DNA of 64,000 nucleotides from Athripsodes cinereus (GCA_947579605.1 OX388319.1:2666001-2730000); one strand, 5' to 3'; shown: positions 1-9,890, counted from the first letter of the stretch. A program made the numbers and translations. Notes: a model not told the origin generated them from the sequence alone.

Positions 1-154
1 CACCAACATGCGCATGTGGAATGACACAAACTATCGACCATCTGATAAACAAGTCCCCCGTACACATCCCAAGGAGATCTTCAGGACTTACACGCTCTTA
101 AGACTTACAGACGACGCGATCAAGTGGCTGCGGAGTTCGGAGGTCAAGTTGTGA
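1..154 (+). pseudogene. LINE reverse transcriptase C-terminal remnant
   Basis: End of a non-LTR retrotransposon polyprotein, broken by a frameshift. One frame reads ACGMTQTIDHLINKSP. From about 104 another frame reads LTDDAIKWLRSSEVKL and ends at TGA 152-154. The C-x-(C/G)-x-x-QTI-x-H-(I/L)-(I/V) motif followed by WL near the stop is the usual tail of this LINE type. It also occurs at 26434-26685, 32000-32251 and 55650-55985. The window starts inside it, so the 5' extent is unknown. Confidence 0.7.
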
Positions 155-783
155 ATAACCATATTAATGAATGAGTAAATTGCAAGCAATCCAGAATATT
201 CCACACACGGTGCTGTCCTCCAGGCTGTCCACTATTCTGAGTACGGTGTGGACAAGATTTGTCAAGTAAAGAATTTCTAATAAATTAAAAGTCCCTAGAC
301 TTCTGCGGGATTCGGGTCTCTTTCAATGCATATGTATTGTTATTTTTATTAAAATTTTATTCGCTTACCTTTATCCATCTAACTTAGTATTTTATTTGAC
401 AAAGTGTAATATCCTCATAATTCCCTCGGTATCGGGTGCCTTGCCTTGAGGAAAAGAAAGAAAGAAAGAAAGAAGTGTAATATCCAATCTTTCAGTTTTT
501 TGTGCTCTTCAATGTAATTATTTTTAATATAACAATAATAAGAATAATAAAGATCTTTATTGCACAAAAAAACAAACATTTTTAAAATATAAACATTGTA
601 GAACCAGACAAATAAATTTGTGCAATGGGCGTGTGAGAACAATCGCTCTTCTTCTTAAATTCGTCTTTTTTATCACTTTACAATAAACCATAATGACTCC
701 ATATTTTTTCCTTCATTTGATTCTGACATTTAAAAACCATAGGCATCGAAGATATATTTGATTCTGCCATAAATTAAATATAC
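155..783. other. AT-rich 3' flank with one repeat tail
   Basis: No open frame of note. Positions 416-475 hold a TCGGGTGCCTTGCC motif followed by (GAAA)n. A similar tail occurs at 4077-4126, and more diverged versions at 25646-25700 and 31223-31275, so this is probably a SINE or LINE 3' end. A minus-strand AATAAA (plus TTTATT, 556-561) lies 223 bases beyond the stop of the exon at 784-1021 and could be its polyadenylation signal. Confidence 0.5.
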
Positions 784-1021
784 CTAATATTCTAAATGTG
801 CATTACTCTCAATATTCAATACTCCTTTCTGAAGCACAGTGCACAAAACGCCCTCTCCAATCACAGTAACAATTTCCTCTGCCAACAATTTTCCTAACGT
901 TGTGATGTATGCAGTTGTCATAGGAACGATATATTGTGAAAGAGATTCACCTGGCTTAACTAAAGGACTTCTATTTATTTCGCAATGATCACAAAGGCCT
1001 GAAATGCACAATTCACAGTTT
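784..1021 (-). CDS. Putative terminal exon of an unrecognised host gene
   Basis: Minus-strand frame of about 79 codons ending at a stop at 784. It begins directly after a good acceptor: pyrimidine-rich sequence, then TTTCAG (plus 1022-1027). The peptide starts NCELCISGLCDHCEI, with four cysteines and one histidine in 13 residues that could bind metal, and continues with a mixed hydrophobic stretch (YIVPMTTAYITTLGKLL). Composition is unlike the low-complexity frames around it, and an AATAAA lies downstream at 556-561. I do not recognise the family. A second AG inside the exon (near 1002) could be the real acceptor. No upstream exon was found. A TE-derived peptide is the main alternative. Confidence 0.4.
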
Positions 1022-1191
1022 CTGAAATAATCCAATCAGGCCGATAGGCCTATCCTGGAAGAGTAGACTAACTTATTATCCAATGATGTAATAAACATTC
1101 GGGCTTTCAACCGGAAAATTCCAGATTCGTAAAATGGTGCCAACCTACACAACACGAGAATATTAATATGAATTAAAGGATGTTGGGGGGT

Positions 1192-1450
1192 ATTTGCTAC
1201 TACTATTACTACTACACCATTACGGCATATCCCGCGAGTGGGGTAGCCAGCAGACCAGCTGCATGTAATAAACATGTAACCCGTCTTCTCTGTGCCAACA
1301 AAAATATTTGAGATTCAGAATGAGTGGCAAACCTCATCGCTGAATTTAAGATGTAAAATATCTTTAACTTTTCGAGCATCTGCCTTTCACAGAACACTCG
1401 AAAACTTACGGAAAAGAGTAAGAAACCAATTCTTTGCTGGGTGCTCCACG
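1192..1450 (+). repeat. AMRF repeat, near full length
   Basis: Copy of a dispersed repeat of about 230 bp. It begins after a (TAC/TACTA)n tract, then reads CATCACGGCATATCCC-like sequence, GTGGGGTAGCCAGCAGACCA, a TAATAAACATG block, GTGGCAAACCTCATCGCTGA, and ends near GGTGCTCCACGGTA. Read on the minus strand the simple repeat is a 3' tail. In that orientation a frame of 61 codons (1397-1212) is open and contains FATHSE, LLAQRR and GLLATPLAGYAVMV. Other copies are listed separately. Confidence 0.8.
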
Positions 1451-1920
1451 GTACCTATTTGATTTTATGAGTAACTATAAAAAAAAACAAGCAAAAAATT
1501 AAAGAGGCTCATTTCCAGACTCAGAATGACTTTAGGGGTTCGTAACGGGGAAGGTATTAACCGTCAAATACATCATAAATATTAATTTTATCTTTTCTCT
1601 GTCCTCACAGCGTTTCAGTATAAAGCTTATGCTGTAGTTATAAGGGATGGCTTAAAAAAGGTTTTTGTTGTTATTGTTATTATTTAATTTTATACTTAAA
1701 TAAATATTTTTGCGCCACATAAAATAAAATATAGGCGTAATACAACTACTGGAATAATCCTGGATTACATAACATTTACACATAAAATAAATAAAAAATC
1801 TAGCAATACAGGGTGTAACGTTTGCATTAGATGTTCCTTTAATTTTGCGTAGATGAGATAATATTATGCAGTGGGGGACCAGTGGTGATTTTTTAAAAAA
1901 TAATAATATGTAACAATCAT
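1451..1920. other. Unassigned AT-rich spacer
   Basis: I see no gene, inverted repeat or known repeat tail here. It contains poly-A and AAT runs only. Confidence 0.4.
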
Positions 1921-1980
1921 TTACACCTTTCACAGTAAGATACCTTGTGTAGTGAAAAGAAGTTTGCCAACACCTGGGCC
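1921..1980 (-). repeat. Degenerate tRNA-SINE fragment
   Basis: Reads ACACCTTTCACAGTAAG, then TTGTGTAGTGAAAAG and GTTTGCCAACACCTGGG. This matches the middle of the minus-strand SINE (compare 15240-15300), with several substitutions and short deletions. The tRNA part and the hairpin tail are missing. Confidence 0.55.
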
Positions 1981-2222
1981 GCCTTTGCCGCCGCGAACCG
2001 AGAACCTCTTGTGCATGGACGCAGACTACATAAGGCAGAGATGAGGAGAATTCTTATGAGAGAAAAAGAGAGAGAATTATCTACGAAGCTTGACCACGTG
2101 AATCAAATTCTTAAGAACGTCCGTGTGTATGTGTGTAAAGATAAGGTAATATTGCATTCCGTTCACTCTGCCTATCCCACTTGGGATACGGAATCAGTCT
2201 ATAGTAATATAGCACTTGTATA
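1981..2222 (+). pseudogene. Decayed 3' end of TATAG-tailed LINE
   Basis: Carries a diverged form of the C-terminal segment seen at 4322-5100, 15561-15830 and 18620-19070. DHVNQILKN matches DHVDQILKDGRV, and the end has the CACTCTGCCTATCCC block followed by CTATAGTAATATAG, where other copies show (TATAG)n. Too degraded to be coding. It directly follows the SINE fragment. Confidence 0.6.
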
Positions 2223-2880
2223 GATATTTTCTATCTTGTGTTTTGCTTTGAAATTTAATATAATATAGGTACCTATTTCTTTTGTATTGACGTGTTGGGA
2301 CTAACTCGATAAAATATGTGAATTGTCTATTCATGTTATGATTTGTGATGTTATATTATTGCAATCTGTTTTTTTTTGCAATTCATATTTATAACATTTA
2401 TTTCATCTTTCAGTTTGGAGTAAAATACTCTGTATAATGGACACAATATTAATCCTTCCCACACACATTTCAGTAAATATGAGATAAGAGGGGGGGGGGG
2501 ATTTCGAACATATTACACACAGTGTATGGAATCCCCTTGTAATCCCATCAGGATTTTTAAAGTCTACGGTGCGAATAAAAATAATGCTTGACTGGGAAAG
2601 GGGAGGGGGGGGCAATACCTGGATATGGCTATAATAATGCAGCAATAATAATAATACAATAAGAATGAGGCTCGTTTCCTAAATAGATTAAGGATAAAAT
2701 GGCCGACTGAAAAGCCAAAAAGTTAAAATGGAGGGGAGGTTTTGTGAAAGAAAGAGTTGTATTAGTGAAACGATTAATTATATTATTTATTTTTAATTTA
2801 AAATCTATAAAAAAAAAGCGATCAACGGGCTTTCTTTACAATAAAAAACAATGAGAAAAAATAAGAAGCACTTTAAAAGG
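2223..2880. other. AT-rich spacer with G runs
   Basis: No supported gene. Contains two G tracts (about 2490-2501 and 2599-2611), an AAT microsatellite near 2640-2660 and A-rich sequence. The last part may belong to the LINE that is clearly readable from 2881, but no motif is recognisable before that. Confidence 0.35.
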
Positions 2881-2945
2881 CTTTAAAAGGCTTGGACAAA
2901 GGTAAAAAATGTATAGGTATCTTTTTGGACTTGGCCAAAGCCTTT
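2881..2945 (+). pseudogene. LINE reverse transcriptase, left half of split gene
   Basis: One frame reads GLDKGKKCIGIFLDLAKAF, the start of a reverse transcriptase catalytic core (palm motif with the first catalytic Asp in FLDLAKAF). The frame stops at 2945, where a DNA transposon begins. It resumes at 5587-5590 with DTVSHAILLRKL in the same phase once one copy of the TTT target duplication is removed. Upstream the frame meets a stop within about 15 codons, so this LINE copy is also 5' truncated or decayed. Confidence 0.85.
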
Positions 2946-3640
2946 GGCTCGTATTCTGAAACAATACTTATACATAGCGACCGCCTACGCTGCGCTAAGT
3001 AAAAATATTTCTCTGTGCGAAATAAACACTGATAGATTTGTATTCTAGAACAACACTTGGCAAATACATATCTGTGCACTCACTACTACTAATACACACC
3101 GCTCGTGATTGGTCAATTCGCAAATCGGTGATTAACTGCTGCATTCATTTTAATCGGCGCCTATCTGACATTTCATTATTTTGCACGTTGTTTTTTGTTT
3201 GTTATAATATTGTGCCTTATTTTCGCTGTTATTTAAATGGAAAACACTATTTAAAGGTAAATGTTTAAATATATTACAAGACATTACATATTTTAAGTAA
3301 ATATTATCTACCAGATAACTAATCTAACTGCAAAATGTGTATTATTTTATTTACCTAAACTAAAATAAATACGGGCGTTGTTCATGAATTTTATCATCCA
3401 AATGATTTGTCACTTATTAATCAAATATAGGTATTATTAATTAATATTAAATTATTAAATATAATTTAAAGTGTGTGAAATAAATTATTGGTACAAGTCC
3501 ATTGAAGGTTTTACGTTGTACTAAAATTTCTTTCAACAATGTCGAATTGGCAATTGGGGATGCAGTTATTTGCCTAACACAAGATAATTATTATACTGTA
3601 ATGTATACTATATTTATAACATAAATCTTTTATTTTACAG

Positions 3641-4002
3641 GAAAACTCCTTTTACTGCGTCAGAAAAGCTATTGCTTACGCAGATCGTCGCTCAACATAA
3701 AATTATAGAAGATATGAGTACCATGAGTACCAATTCCAGAAACATCCAGTAAAAAAAGATGCCTGGAAGGCTGTATCCCGAGCATAATATACTTCGTCCG
3801 CCCTAACTCAGAAAAGGAACGACCTCCAACTCAAGAGGTGCTGGGAGAATATGAAGTCGTTGCGTAGGAAGGTTTTATCGTCACATGCGAAGAGGTGTTG
3901 AAAACAGGTGGTGGACCTCCTCTTCCTGATCCACCAGCGAGTTTAATAGATGCTCTCTGTCATCTCAATTCAGAATTTAATTTTGTTTGTAACTGTTATT
4001 AT
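3641..4002 (+). pseudogene. Myb/SANT-like protein of the Harbinger element, broken
   Basis: Follows a good acceptor (TATTTTACAG, 3631-3640). The first frame reads KTPFTASEKLLLTQIVAQHK and IIED. A second segment, in another frame, has KDAWKAVS. Then come QLKRCWENMKSLRRKV and KTGGGPPLPDPPASLIDAL. This order (FTxxE, LL, W, QLxxxWxNMKxxxRK, TGGGPP) is the DNA-binding Myb/SANT-like domain that Harbinger transposons encode beside their transposase, and many host genes share it. Frameshifts and stops (for example TAA near 3750) show it is dead. Upstream exon(s), perhaps around 3130-3255, are not certain. Confidence 0.7.
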
Positions 4003-4044
4003 TAATTTTTTTTCAAAAAATTAAATAAAACTTACTTAAATTAA

Positions 4045-4167
4045 CAAATATTTATTTGAATGAGTATACAATACATAATTCACTCGATGTCGGGTGCCTT
4101 GCCGGAAAAAAAGAAAGAAGAAAGAGTATGCAATATTGAATTGTATACCCATTCAAATAAATATTTG
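4045..4167. repeat. Inverted repeat interrupted by a (GAAA)-tailed fragment
   Basis: Arms 4045-4072 and 4140-4167 are inverted copies with one mismatch (CAAATATTTATTTGAATG at the left arm start). Between them lies ATTCACTCGATGTCGGGTGCCTTGCC plus a GAAA-rich run, the same tail motif as at 416-475. Either a small foldback element received an insertion, or the motif is its normal loop. Confidence 0.6.
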
Positions 4168-4321
4168 ATAATTTGAATAAAAAGTTTAATTTTATTTTCT
4201 AAAAATTAAGATTTTCAAAAAGATTGAAGAAATGTCTTTATTTAATATGTTTAATCTCTATAATAAATTATGTCGGTTGTAAACAAATGTATTTTTCTTC
4301 TTACATATTGATTCCATATGA

Positions 4322-5100
4322 AGTATGTATGCGAGGGATGGTAGATACGATAGGGTCATTGAAAAAAGAAATGTGGCCGGTGCTAGAGTGAACGGTACAC
4401 TTCGACTCATTCTTGTACCGACACTTATGTATGCAAGCAAAACTTGGACGTGGCTGAAGAAGGGCGAGAGTGGAATAAATGCTGTGGAGATGCAATCACT
4501 GAGGAGAATGGTAGGTAAAACATTGCGTGATAGAGTGGGGAATGAGGATATTAGAAGAATTAGTGGATGCAAGAGGAGTGTTGTGGATAGAATGCGTGCA
4601 AATAAATTGAGATGGTTTGGTCATGTGGGGCGAATGGATGATGAAAGGTTGACGAAGATGTTGTATTTATCTGAAAGAGAGGGTGTGAGAAAGCGCGGAC
4701 GTCCAAGAACTACGTGGTTTGACCACGTGGACCAAATTCTCAAGGACGGTCGCGTGTTAAGTAAGAGGAATCGGCGTGCATGTATGAGAAACTGGATGAA
4801 TGTTGAGGAAGCGAAAGAAGTATGTAACGATAGATCAACATGGCCATCAACAAGGTTAAGAATGACAAAGAGGATATACTTGTCTGAAAGAAAGAGTGTG
4901 AAGAAGTGCGGGCGTCCGAGAACCACGTGGATCAAATTCTCAAGGACGGCCGCGTGTTGAGTAAAAGGAACCGACGTGCGTGTCTGAGAAACTGTATGAA
5001 TGTGGAGGAAGCGAAGGAAGTGTGTAAAGATAGATCTGATTGGCGTTTCGTTCTCTCTGCCTACCTGGGACACGGCATGAGGGTATAGTATAGTTAGTAG
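4322..5100 (+). pseudogene. Two head-to-tail fragments of a TATAG-tailed LINE C-terminus
   Basis: First fragment: LMYASKTWTW, then LRRMVGKTLRDRV, NKLRWFGHVGRMDD, RGRPRTTWFDHVDQILKDGR and NVEEAKEV, open from 4325 to about 4860. This matches the C-terminal region of RTE-type LINE proteins (LLYGSETW ... LRWFGHVxRM ... GRPxxxW). At about 4861 the sequence jumps back and repeats the last third (RIYLSERK to DQILKDGRVLS), ending in CTCTCTGCCTACCTGGGA and GTATAGTATAG. Loss of about 14 bases in the second copy shifts its frame. The clade name is inference from motifs. No active-site part of the reverse transcriptase is present. Confidence 0.75.
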
Positions 5101-5119
5101 TAAGAAAAAATTGTAGACC

Positions 5120-5327
5120 AAATGCTCGTCTAAAAGCTAAGAATTCACTGCTACGATTCATCTCAAAAGATGAATGGTTTATTGGAAGATCAATGTCCAG
5201 AAGAACCATTATACTTTGTGAATAGATTTTGCCGCTCTTTCACAAGGCGACGAGACAAATATCGTGGTTTATCAATAATTTCGTTCAAGCGCTCATCAAA
5301 TACGTCTTCACTTTCGTAATGAGGCAT
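5120..5327 (-). pseudogene. Possible Harbinger transposase N-terminus
   Basis: Minus-strand ATG at 5327 opens a frame starting MPHYESEDVFDERLNEIIDK with YLSRRLVKERQN further on, then stops after about 45 codons. Another frame shows TIHLLR a little further. Harbinger transposases often begin with a short acidic part followed by an arginine-rich R-x-N-P-F-like stretch, and this lies at the expected place, convergent with the Myb-like gene. The catalytic part is missing. Recognition is weak. Confidence 0.35.
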
Positions 5328-5586
5328 ATTTTTTTTATTATAAATAGAGTAAAATATACTACATAATGTTCATTAACAAAATATTATAGCAAAACAACGT
5401 GTTGATAATGACAGCAGCTAGACTACGCATATGTTAAAACACCTCTCGACCACACTTGGCTTTTGACGTTTCTAAAATAATGCATAGTTACCAACGCCAG
5501 TCAAGTAATGTTTTAGAATACAAATTTCCACGCACAGTGATCACTTGGACTATGAGACTTCACAGTGTTGTTTTAGAATACGAGCC

Positions 5587-6714
5587 TTTGACACTGTGTC
5601 ACATGCTATACTTCTCAGAAAACTTGAACTTTTGGGTGTCAGAGGCCTGTCCCAGAGGTGGTTCAATTCCTATTTAACAGATCGGAGACAATCGGTTCGT
5701 GTGGGGGGATGGGAGAGTGACGGTAGATCCGGAGGAGCCTATGGGGTTCCTCAGGGAAGTATTCTGGGCCCTCTGTTGTTCTTGGTGTACATCAACGATT
5801 TTTGTGAAAAAAAGTTTTTGGGTGGTAGAGTTATCACATTTGCTGACGATACTGTGCTTTTATTTGAGGGCGACGATTGGGGCACAGTTTCACAAATTGC
5901 ACAGCGGGGTTTCAATGAGGCGAATTCCTGGTTGAACAAAAATCTACTAACATTAAATGCAGGTAAAACTAAAATGGTTTGCTTTCACATAGATGCACGA
6001 TCAATACCACGCGATAATATAGAAATATTTGTACATCCATATGGTAATTTGAATGGTAGCACTATGTCTACATCCCAGAAAATAGAACTCGTACGAAGCG
6101 TTAAATATCTTGGTATATGGATAGACTCGAATATGAATTGGAAAGAGCACATCCATATTTTGAACACGCGTGTAAGAAAATTGATATATTTGTTTCGACA
6201 GCTCAGAGAGATACTTGATCCATCTTTATTGCGTTCAGTATACTATGCGATGTGTTATTCCATAATTAATTATGCGATATTGGGTTGGGGAGGTGCAGCC
6301 GCGAGTGTGTTGGTTCCATTAGCTAGGGCGCACAGAATAGTATTGAAGGTAATGTGTAGGCATCCCTACATGTATCCAACAGCAGATTTGTTGAAAGAAT
6401 GTGGGGCGTTGGACGTGAGACAAATCTATATTTTGAGATTGGCTGAGTACCACCACAAAAATGCTCCTGCAGTGCCACCTGCCGCGCACCGACATCTTAC
6501 CAGACAAGTTTCTGATCAACAACATTCTCAGGTTGCGACAAGAACAACCTTCCGCCAGCGATTTCACACTGTTTTGGCTCCGTAAGTGTATAACACTCTA
6601 AAATTGGAATGGAGACTCTTAAGAAATGGTGATGTATTTAAGAGAGCGGTCAGAGGGTACCTTGTGGACGTTGGGGTGGAAGAGTCTGAGGCTATGCTGA
6701 GGTTTTTGGTGTAA
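5587..6714 (+). pseudogene. LINE reverse transcriptase, right half, one premature stop
   Basis: Continues the frame left at 2945. It reads DTVSHAILLRKLELLGV, then YGVPQGSILGPLLFLVYIND (RT motif B'), TFADDTVLLF (catalytic FADD), LTLNAGKTKMV and VKYLGIWIDSNMNW (thumb region). An in-frame TAA at 6583-6585 breaks it. The same frame then runs 42 more codons (VYNTLKLEWRLLRNGDVFKR to AMLRFLV) to TAA at 6712-6714, probably the original end. The endonuclease region is absent. The element is a Jockey/CR1-type LINE by motif order; the exact clade is undecided. Confidence 0.85.
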
Positions 6715-7162
6715 TTTGATGAGTTAAATTTAATGATTTGATGTATATATTTACTGAGACTATTTGGTTTTTGTTCAGTTGTGGCTGTTGGGTCGCCTCT
6801 CTGGCATATTCTGACATATTCTGTTTTTTCATTCGTCTTGCTCTTTCGTTGACTCAGGTGCGAGCTCACCCACTGACTCACTCTTTCACTGACTAAATTG
6901 CTAGCTCGCTCACTGACTCACTCACTTGTGACATAACTCATTTTAACTATCTGCACAGACTGACATACTGACTCACTTGTTGTTTATTTTTGTTATTGTT
7001 TAACATGATAAATTTACTGTTTCTCTGCCACGACACAGCCTTATGGCTAGTGTGGCTGTCATATTATTATGTATCTTTCATTGTCTTTTGTTGTAAATTT
7101 ATGTAATTGTAAGCAATATTATTTGAATAGAGAATTATTATTATTATTATTATTATTATAAA
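6715..7162 (+). repeat. LINE 3' UTR with (TTA)n tail
   Basis: Untranslated end of the LINE above. It holds several CACTGACTCACTC-like short repeats (about 6861-6980) and ends in ATAGAGAA followed by about nine ATT units (7130-7160), the simple-repeat tail expected for such LINEs. No clear target duplication was found. Confidence 0.65.
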
Positions 7163-7282
7163 AGAAAGTATAAATTACAATTTTTTCTTTTTGTTCCAAG
7201 TTTTTCTTTATATATCGCTAAAACATTTACTATTGTCCAGTTTTTTTATGAAAAGTTAGAATAAATTTCGTAAATACCTACT

Positions 7283-7695
7283 TACAACTGGTGATGTGAG
7301 AAGAGAAAATTCTCCAAAGAAATTTCTCCGAGAATTTGTCCTCTGATGGAAGAGAAATTTTTCTCCATAATTTTTCTTAGTGTTATTATGACCTTTCGCC
7401 CAGTACACTTCGCAGCCAACCTGATTGATCCAAAAATTTGTGGGGCTGATTAAGGGCCAAATCAGAGATTATTAACACTTTTTTCCATGTACCTACGTAC
7501 CTGCAATTTTTTTAAACTTAAATATGGGCATGTGGGGTGTCAAACATCAAGATTTTTCATCTTATTAGCACTTTTTTCTATGTAGGTACCTAACATTTTT
7601 TTGTTTCCATAATTAATTGTAGCCATATTAGTGATAAATTGTCTGAACATTTGTACATTGTTATTGATTGGTTGAATAAAGTATTTATTTTTATT
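7283..7695 (+). repeat. Dispersed repeat, inverted partner at 24341-24703
   Basis: Shares long blocks in opposite orientation with 24341-24703: GAGAAGAGAAAATTCTCC, GACCTTTCGCCCAGTACACT, CCAAAAATTTGTGGGGCTGA and TGTACATTGTTATTGATTG. It ends in GAATAAAGTATTTATT, typical of a LINE 3' end. This copy has an extra segment of about 70-80 bases (about 7460-7530) that the other lacks; part of it (CACTTTTTTCYATGTA) is a local duplication. The GAGAAATTTCTC palindromes give hairpin potential. No coding frame. Confidence 0.7.
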
Positions 7696-7904
7696 ATACT
7701 GTTAAATAAAAAATAAAAAAAAAATCGGAAATTTCTCGTAAAATTATTTCTTCAAAATTCCACAACACTACTTACAACACAATGTTAAAAGATCCTTTAT
7801 GTTTTACAGCGATTTTTCAGGTATGAAACAAAAGAATATTATTTAACTGAAGCATTTGTTCTTTGCTGCAGGTATACTTGAAAGAAAAATATCTCAATTT
7901 CTTT

Positions 7905-8080
7905 TTTAACTACTACTACTATACTATACCATCACGGCATATCCCACAAGTGGGGTAGCCAGCAGACCAGCTGCATATAATAAACATGCAAGCTGTCCTG
8001 TTTACCTCTTTGTGCCAATATAAAATCAAGACATTCAGGATGAGTGGCAAACCTCATCGCTGAAAAATATGCCCACTTGT
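7905..8080 (+). repeat. AMRF repeat, 3'-proximal part
   Basis: ACTACTACTACTAT tract, then CATCACGGCATATCCCACAA, GTGGGGTAGCCAGCAGACCA and GTGGCAAACCTCATCGCTGA. The minus frame AMRFATHPECLDFILAQRG is intact, but a 4-5 base insertion near 8003 shifts it. Truncated compared with 1192-1450. Confidence 0.8.
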
Positions 8081-8549
8081 GGAATATGGGGTGATGGTAC
8101 AGTAGGTACCTAGCAGTAATCTTAAAAGAGACACTTATCATTTCTTAGGTTTTTTTGTAGATTTACTGCTTAGTAAATTGATTGATAAGTCTAAATATAT
8201 CTAAATTCTCTCTGTGCTGTAAAAAATAAAACAGTTAAGATTATAAGGTGTGCCTCAACGCTGAATTCAGTGTTCATAAAATAATAGAAGCAATATTTTT
8301 AAAAATATTCAAGGAGCATTCAGCATTCAATGTCTAATTGTTGAATGAGATACCTACCTTACACATCAAGGAAATAAAGTAACTTTGAAATATAATTTCC
8401 TCACACCGCCAAACTTTTTAGTAGCATCTAGGCACGTCGTAGGCTGATTGAGGAAATTGGTAAGTTTGTCAAAAAACTTAATAATTTGAGTGACTAACGA
8501 TATACATGTATGACATATTATATCTGTGGTGAGCCAGCTTACTCTATTC

Positions 8550-8651
8550 ATCGATAGAGCAGCGGATTATTTCGTTTCACCTTCGAAAGAGGCGCCGACG
8601 TATATCGAAGGTGAAACGAAATAATCCGCAATACAGTGCTGCTCTAGCGAT
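8550..8651. repeat. Foldback element (hairpin)
   Basis: Outer arms ATCGATAGAGCAGC (8550-8563) and GCTGCTCTAGCGAT (8638-8651) and inner arms GCGGATTATTTCGTTTCACC / GGTGAAACGAAATAATCCGC pair around a loop near 8590-8610. A 7-base bulge lies on the right side. Probably a small foldback MITE; no coding content. Confidence 0.7.
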
Positions 8652-8982
8652 TAATTTACCGCAAACTAACCGTATACAATAAACATGCAAGCTGTCTTCC
8701 CCATGCAAACAAAAAAAATCATCAATATATAATTTTGCAAAAAAATTACACATGAGAAATTTCGTGGATTAGCCGACGAAATATAGCAACTAGTTAAGGC
8801 TTGGTACTTTATTAATTCTTATCATGTACCGATTTAGAATCAAGACTGTTAGTATGCCCATTAAAAAGTTTAATAAAATCAAAGGTTATTTGACGAAACG
8901 GCTAATTATTTCAATCACCCTGCAACACACACAATAACAATGATGATGATGATTATAATGGCATTACCGCCGCGTTGTGTGT

Positions 8983-9160
8983 ATTTACATGTGTAAATAA
9001 AGTATCACTCAGACTTATCACTTTGAGTGATCATCCAGGATGAATCAGCGTAAGTGAAAAGTCTGAGTGATACTGTGTTTACATGTGTAAATAAAGTATC
9101 ACTCAGACTTATCACTTTGAGTGATCATCCAGGATGAATCAGCGTAAGTGAAAAGTATGA
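8983..9160. repeat. Tandem duplication of a 95-bp unit with internal palindrome
   Basis: TTTACATGTGTAAATAAAGT starts at 8983 and again at 9078. The two units are almost identical through TCATCCAGGATGAATCAGCG. Inside the first unit AGTATCACTCAGACT is inverted as AGTCTGAGTGATACT, so the array probably grew from a MITE end. Diverged relatives with ATCATCCA and AGTGAAAGTGA occur near 9990 and 25260. Confidence 0.75.
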
Positions 9161-9536
9161 AACGGACGTTTCATCTTCAGTGATCATTAGGGAAGACGGA
9201 TGAAAGCTGTTACCGCTTGACATATTTTTGATGTAAGCTATTTTCACTGAAACAACCATAAACAATTATTATTTCCTATTCTCCGTGAACTAGAATCATT
9301 TGTCAGAATCATAAACAAAATGGACACGTTTTTGTATGCTTGCAAGAACTTTATTAATTATTTTTGATTTTTAATGGCGTAAATTTTCAATTTTCAATTT
9401 TATTTTTTACGAAAATACGTTAAACCACATAAAACATCCTATAGTTGCCGGTACCTTTGGAGTGTTAGATGTGTGGATTGTAGATTTTTTTCTCATTTTG
9501 ATTTATGTAGAGATTTTTCTTATTGTTTGTGTTTTA

Positions 9537-9713
9537 ATTCGTCGGTAGACTGGAGGTAGAGTCTCGGCCTCATGAACAAGGGGTCCGTGGTTCGATACCA
9601 GGTGCCGGCAAACTCCCCTTTCACGACACAAGCTTTTAGTAGCTTTCTGTGAGAGGTGTATAAGGTTGTATTTGGGTTTATAACAAAAATCCAGATATAT
9701 CTTAAAAAAAAAA
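9537..9713 (+). mobile_element. tRNA-derived SINE, full length
   Basis: The 5' part resembles a tRNA. GTCGGTAGACTGGAGGTAGAG corresponds to an A box, and GGTTCGATACC at about 9589 is a B box with one change; both are internal RNA polymerase III promoter signals. It continues with GCCGGCAAACTCCCCTTTC, CGACACAAGCTTTTAG and GTATAAGGTTGTATTTGGG. The 3' end TTTGGGTTTATAAC...CCAGATATATCTT forms a short hairpin before poly(A). Full or partial copies lie at 15182, 23505, 28061, 33620, 50697 and 60987. Confidence 0.85.
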
Positions 9714-9724
9714 GATTTTTTTTA

Positions 9725-9890
9725 TTTGTGTTTAGTGTTAATGTGACGTGGTTAGATGGAAGAAATCGCTATAGAGTGATAATCTGAATACTGCATATCA
9801 TCACATTTTTTCTTATGTAAATTGATTTTTTGATTTGTTATGTGAATGATGATGTGCAAGAAGAATAAAATAAATAAATAAACATAGCCG
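9725..9890 (+). repeat. LINE 3' end, GATGATGTGCAAGAAGAATAAA family
   Basis: Reads GACGTGGTTAGATGGAAGAA, ATCGCTATAGAGTGATAATC, CATATCATCACATTTTTTC, GTGAATGATGATGTGCAAG and (AATAAATA)n. The same block is inverted at 54955-55098, and its last 40 bases occur at 49525-49565. The final AATAAATA run marks it as a retroelement 3' end. No coding part remains. Confidence 0.65.

Larger units (their letters stand above)
2946..5586. mobile_element. Harbinger-like DNA transposon inserted in a LINE
   Basis: Terminal inverted repeats: the left end starts GGCTCGTATTCTGAAACAA, and the right end is its complement with one or two changes (TTGTTTTAGAATACGAGCC). The element is flanked by TTT at 2943-2945 and 5587-5589. 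A second inverted pair lies inside (about 3037-3055 and 5507-5525, core TTTGTATTCTARAAC). It carries a Myb/SANT-like adaptor pseudogene (plus strand, left) and a possible transposase N-terminus (minus strand, right). A 3-bp target duplication plus a Myb-like partner gene is typical of the PIF/Harbinger superfamily. The centre is filled by LINE fragments (4322-5100), so the element is not autonomous now. Confidence 0.8.

Noticed and set aside
4621..5121. 166-codon minus frame
   Set aside because: Antisense shadow of the TATAG-tailed LINE coding region.
9540..9620. A genuine tRNA gene at the SINE heads
   Set aside because: B box is present but there is no clear acceptor-stem pairing, and the same body and tail follow in every copy, so these are SINEs.
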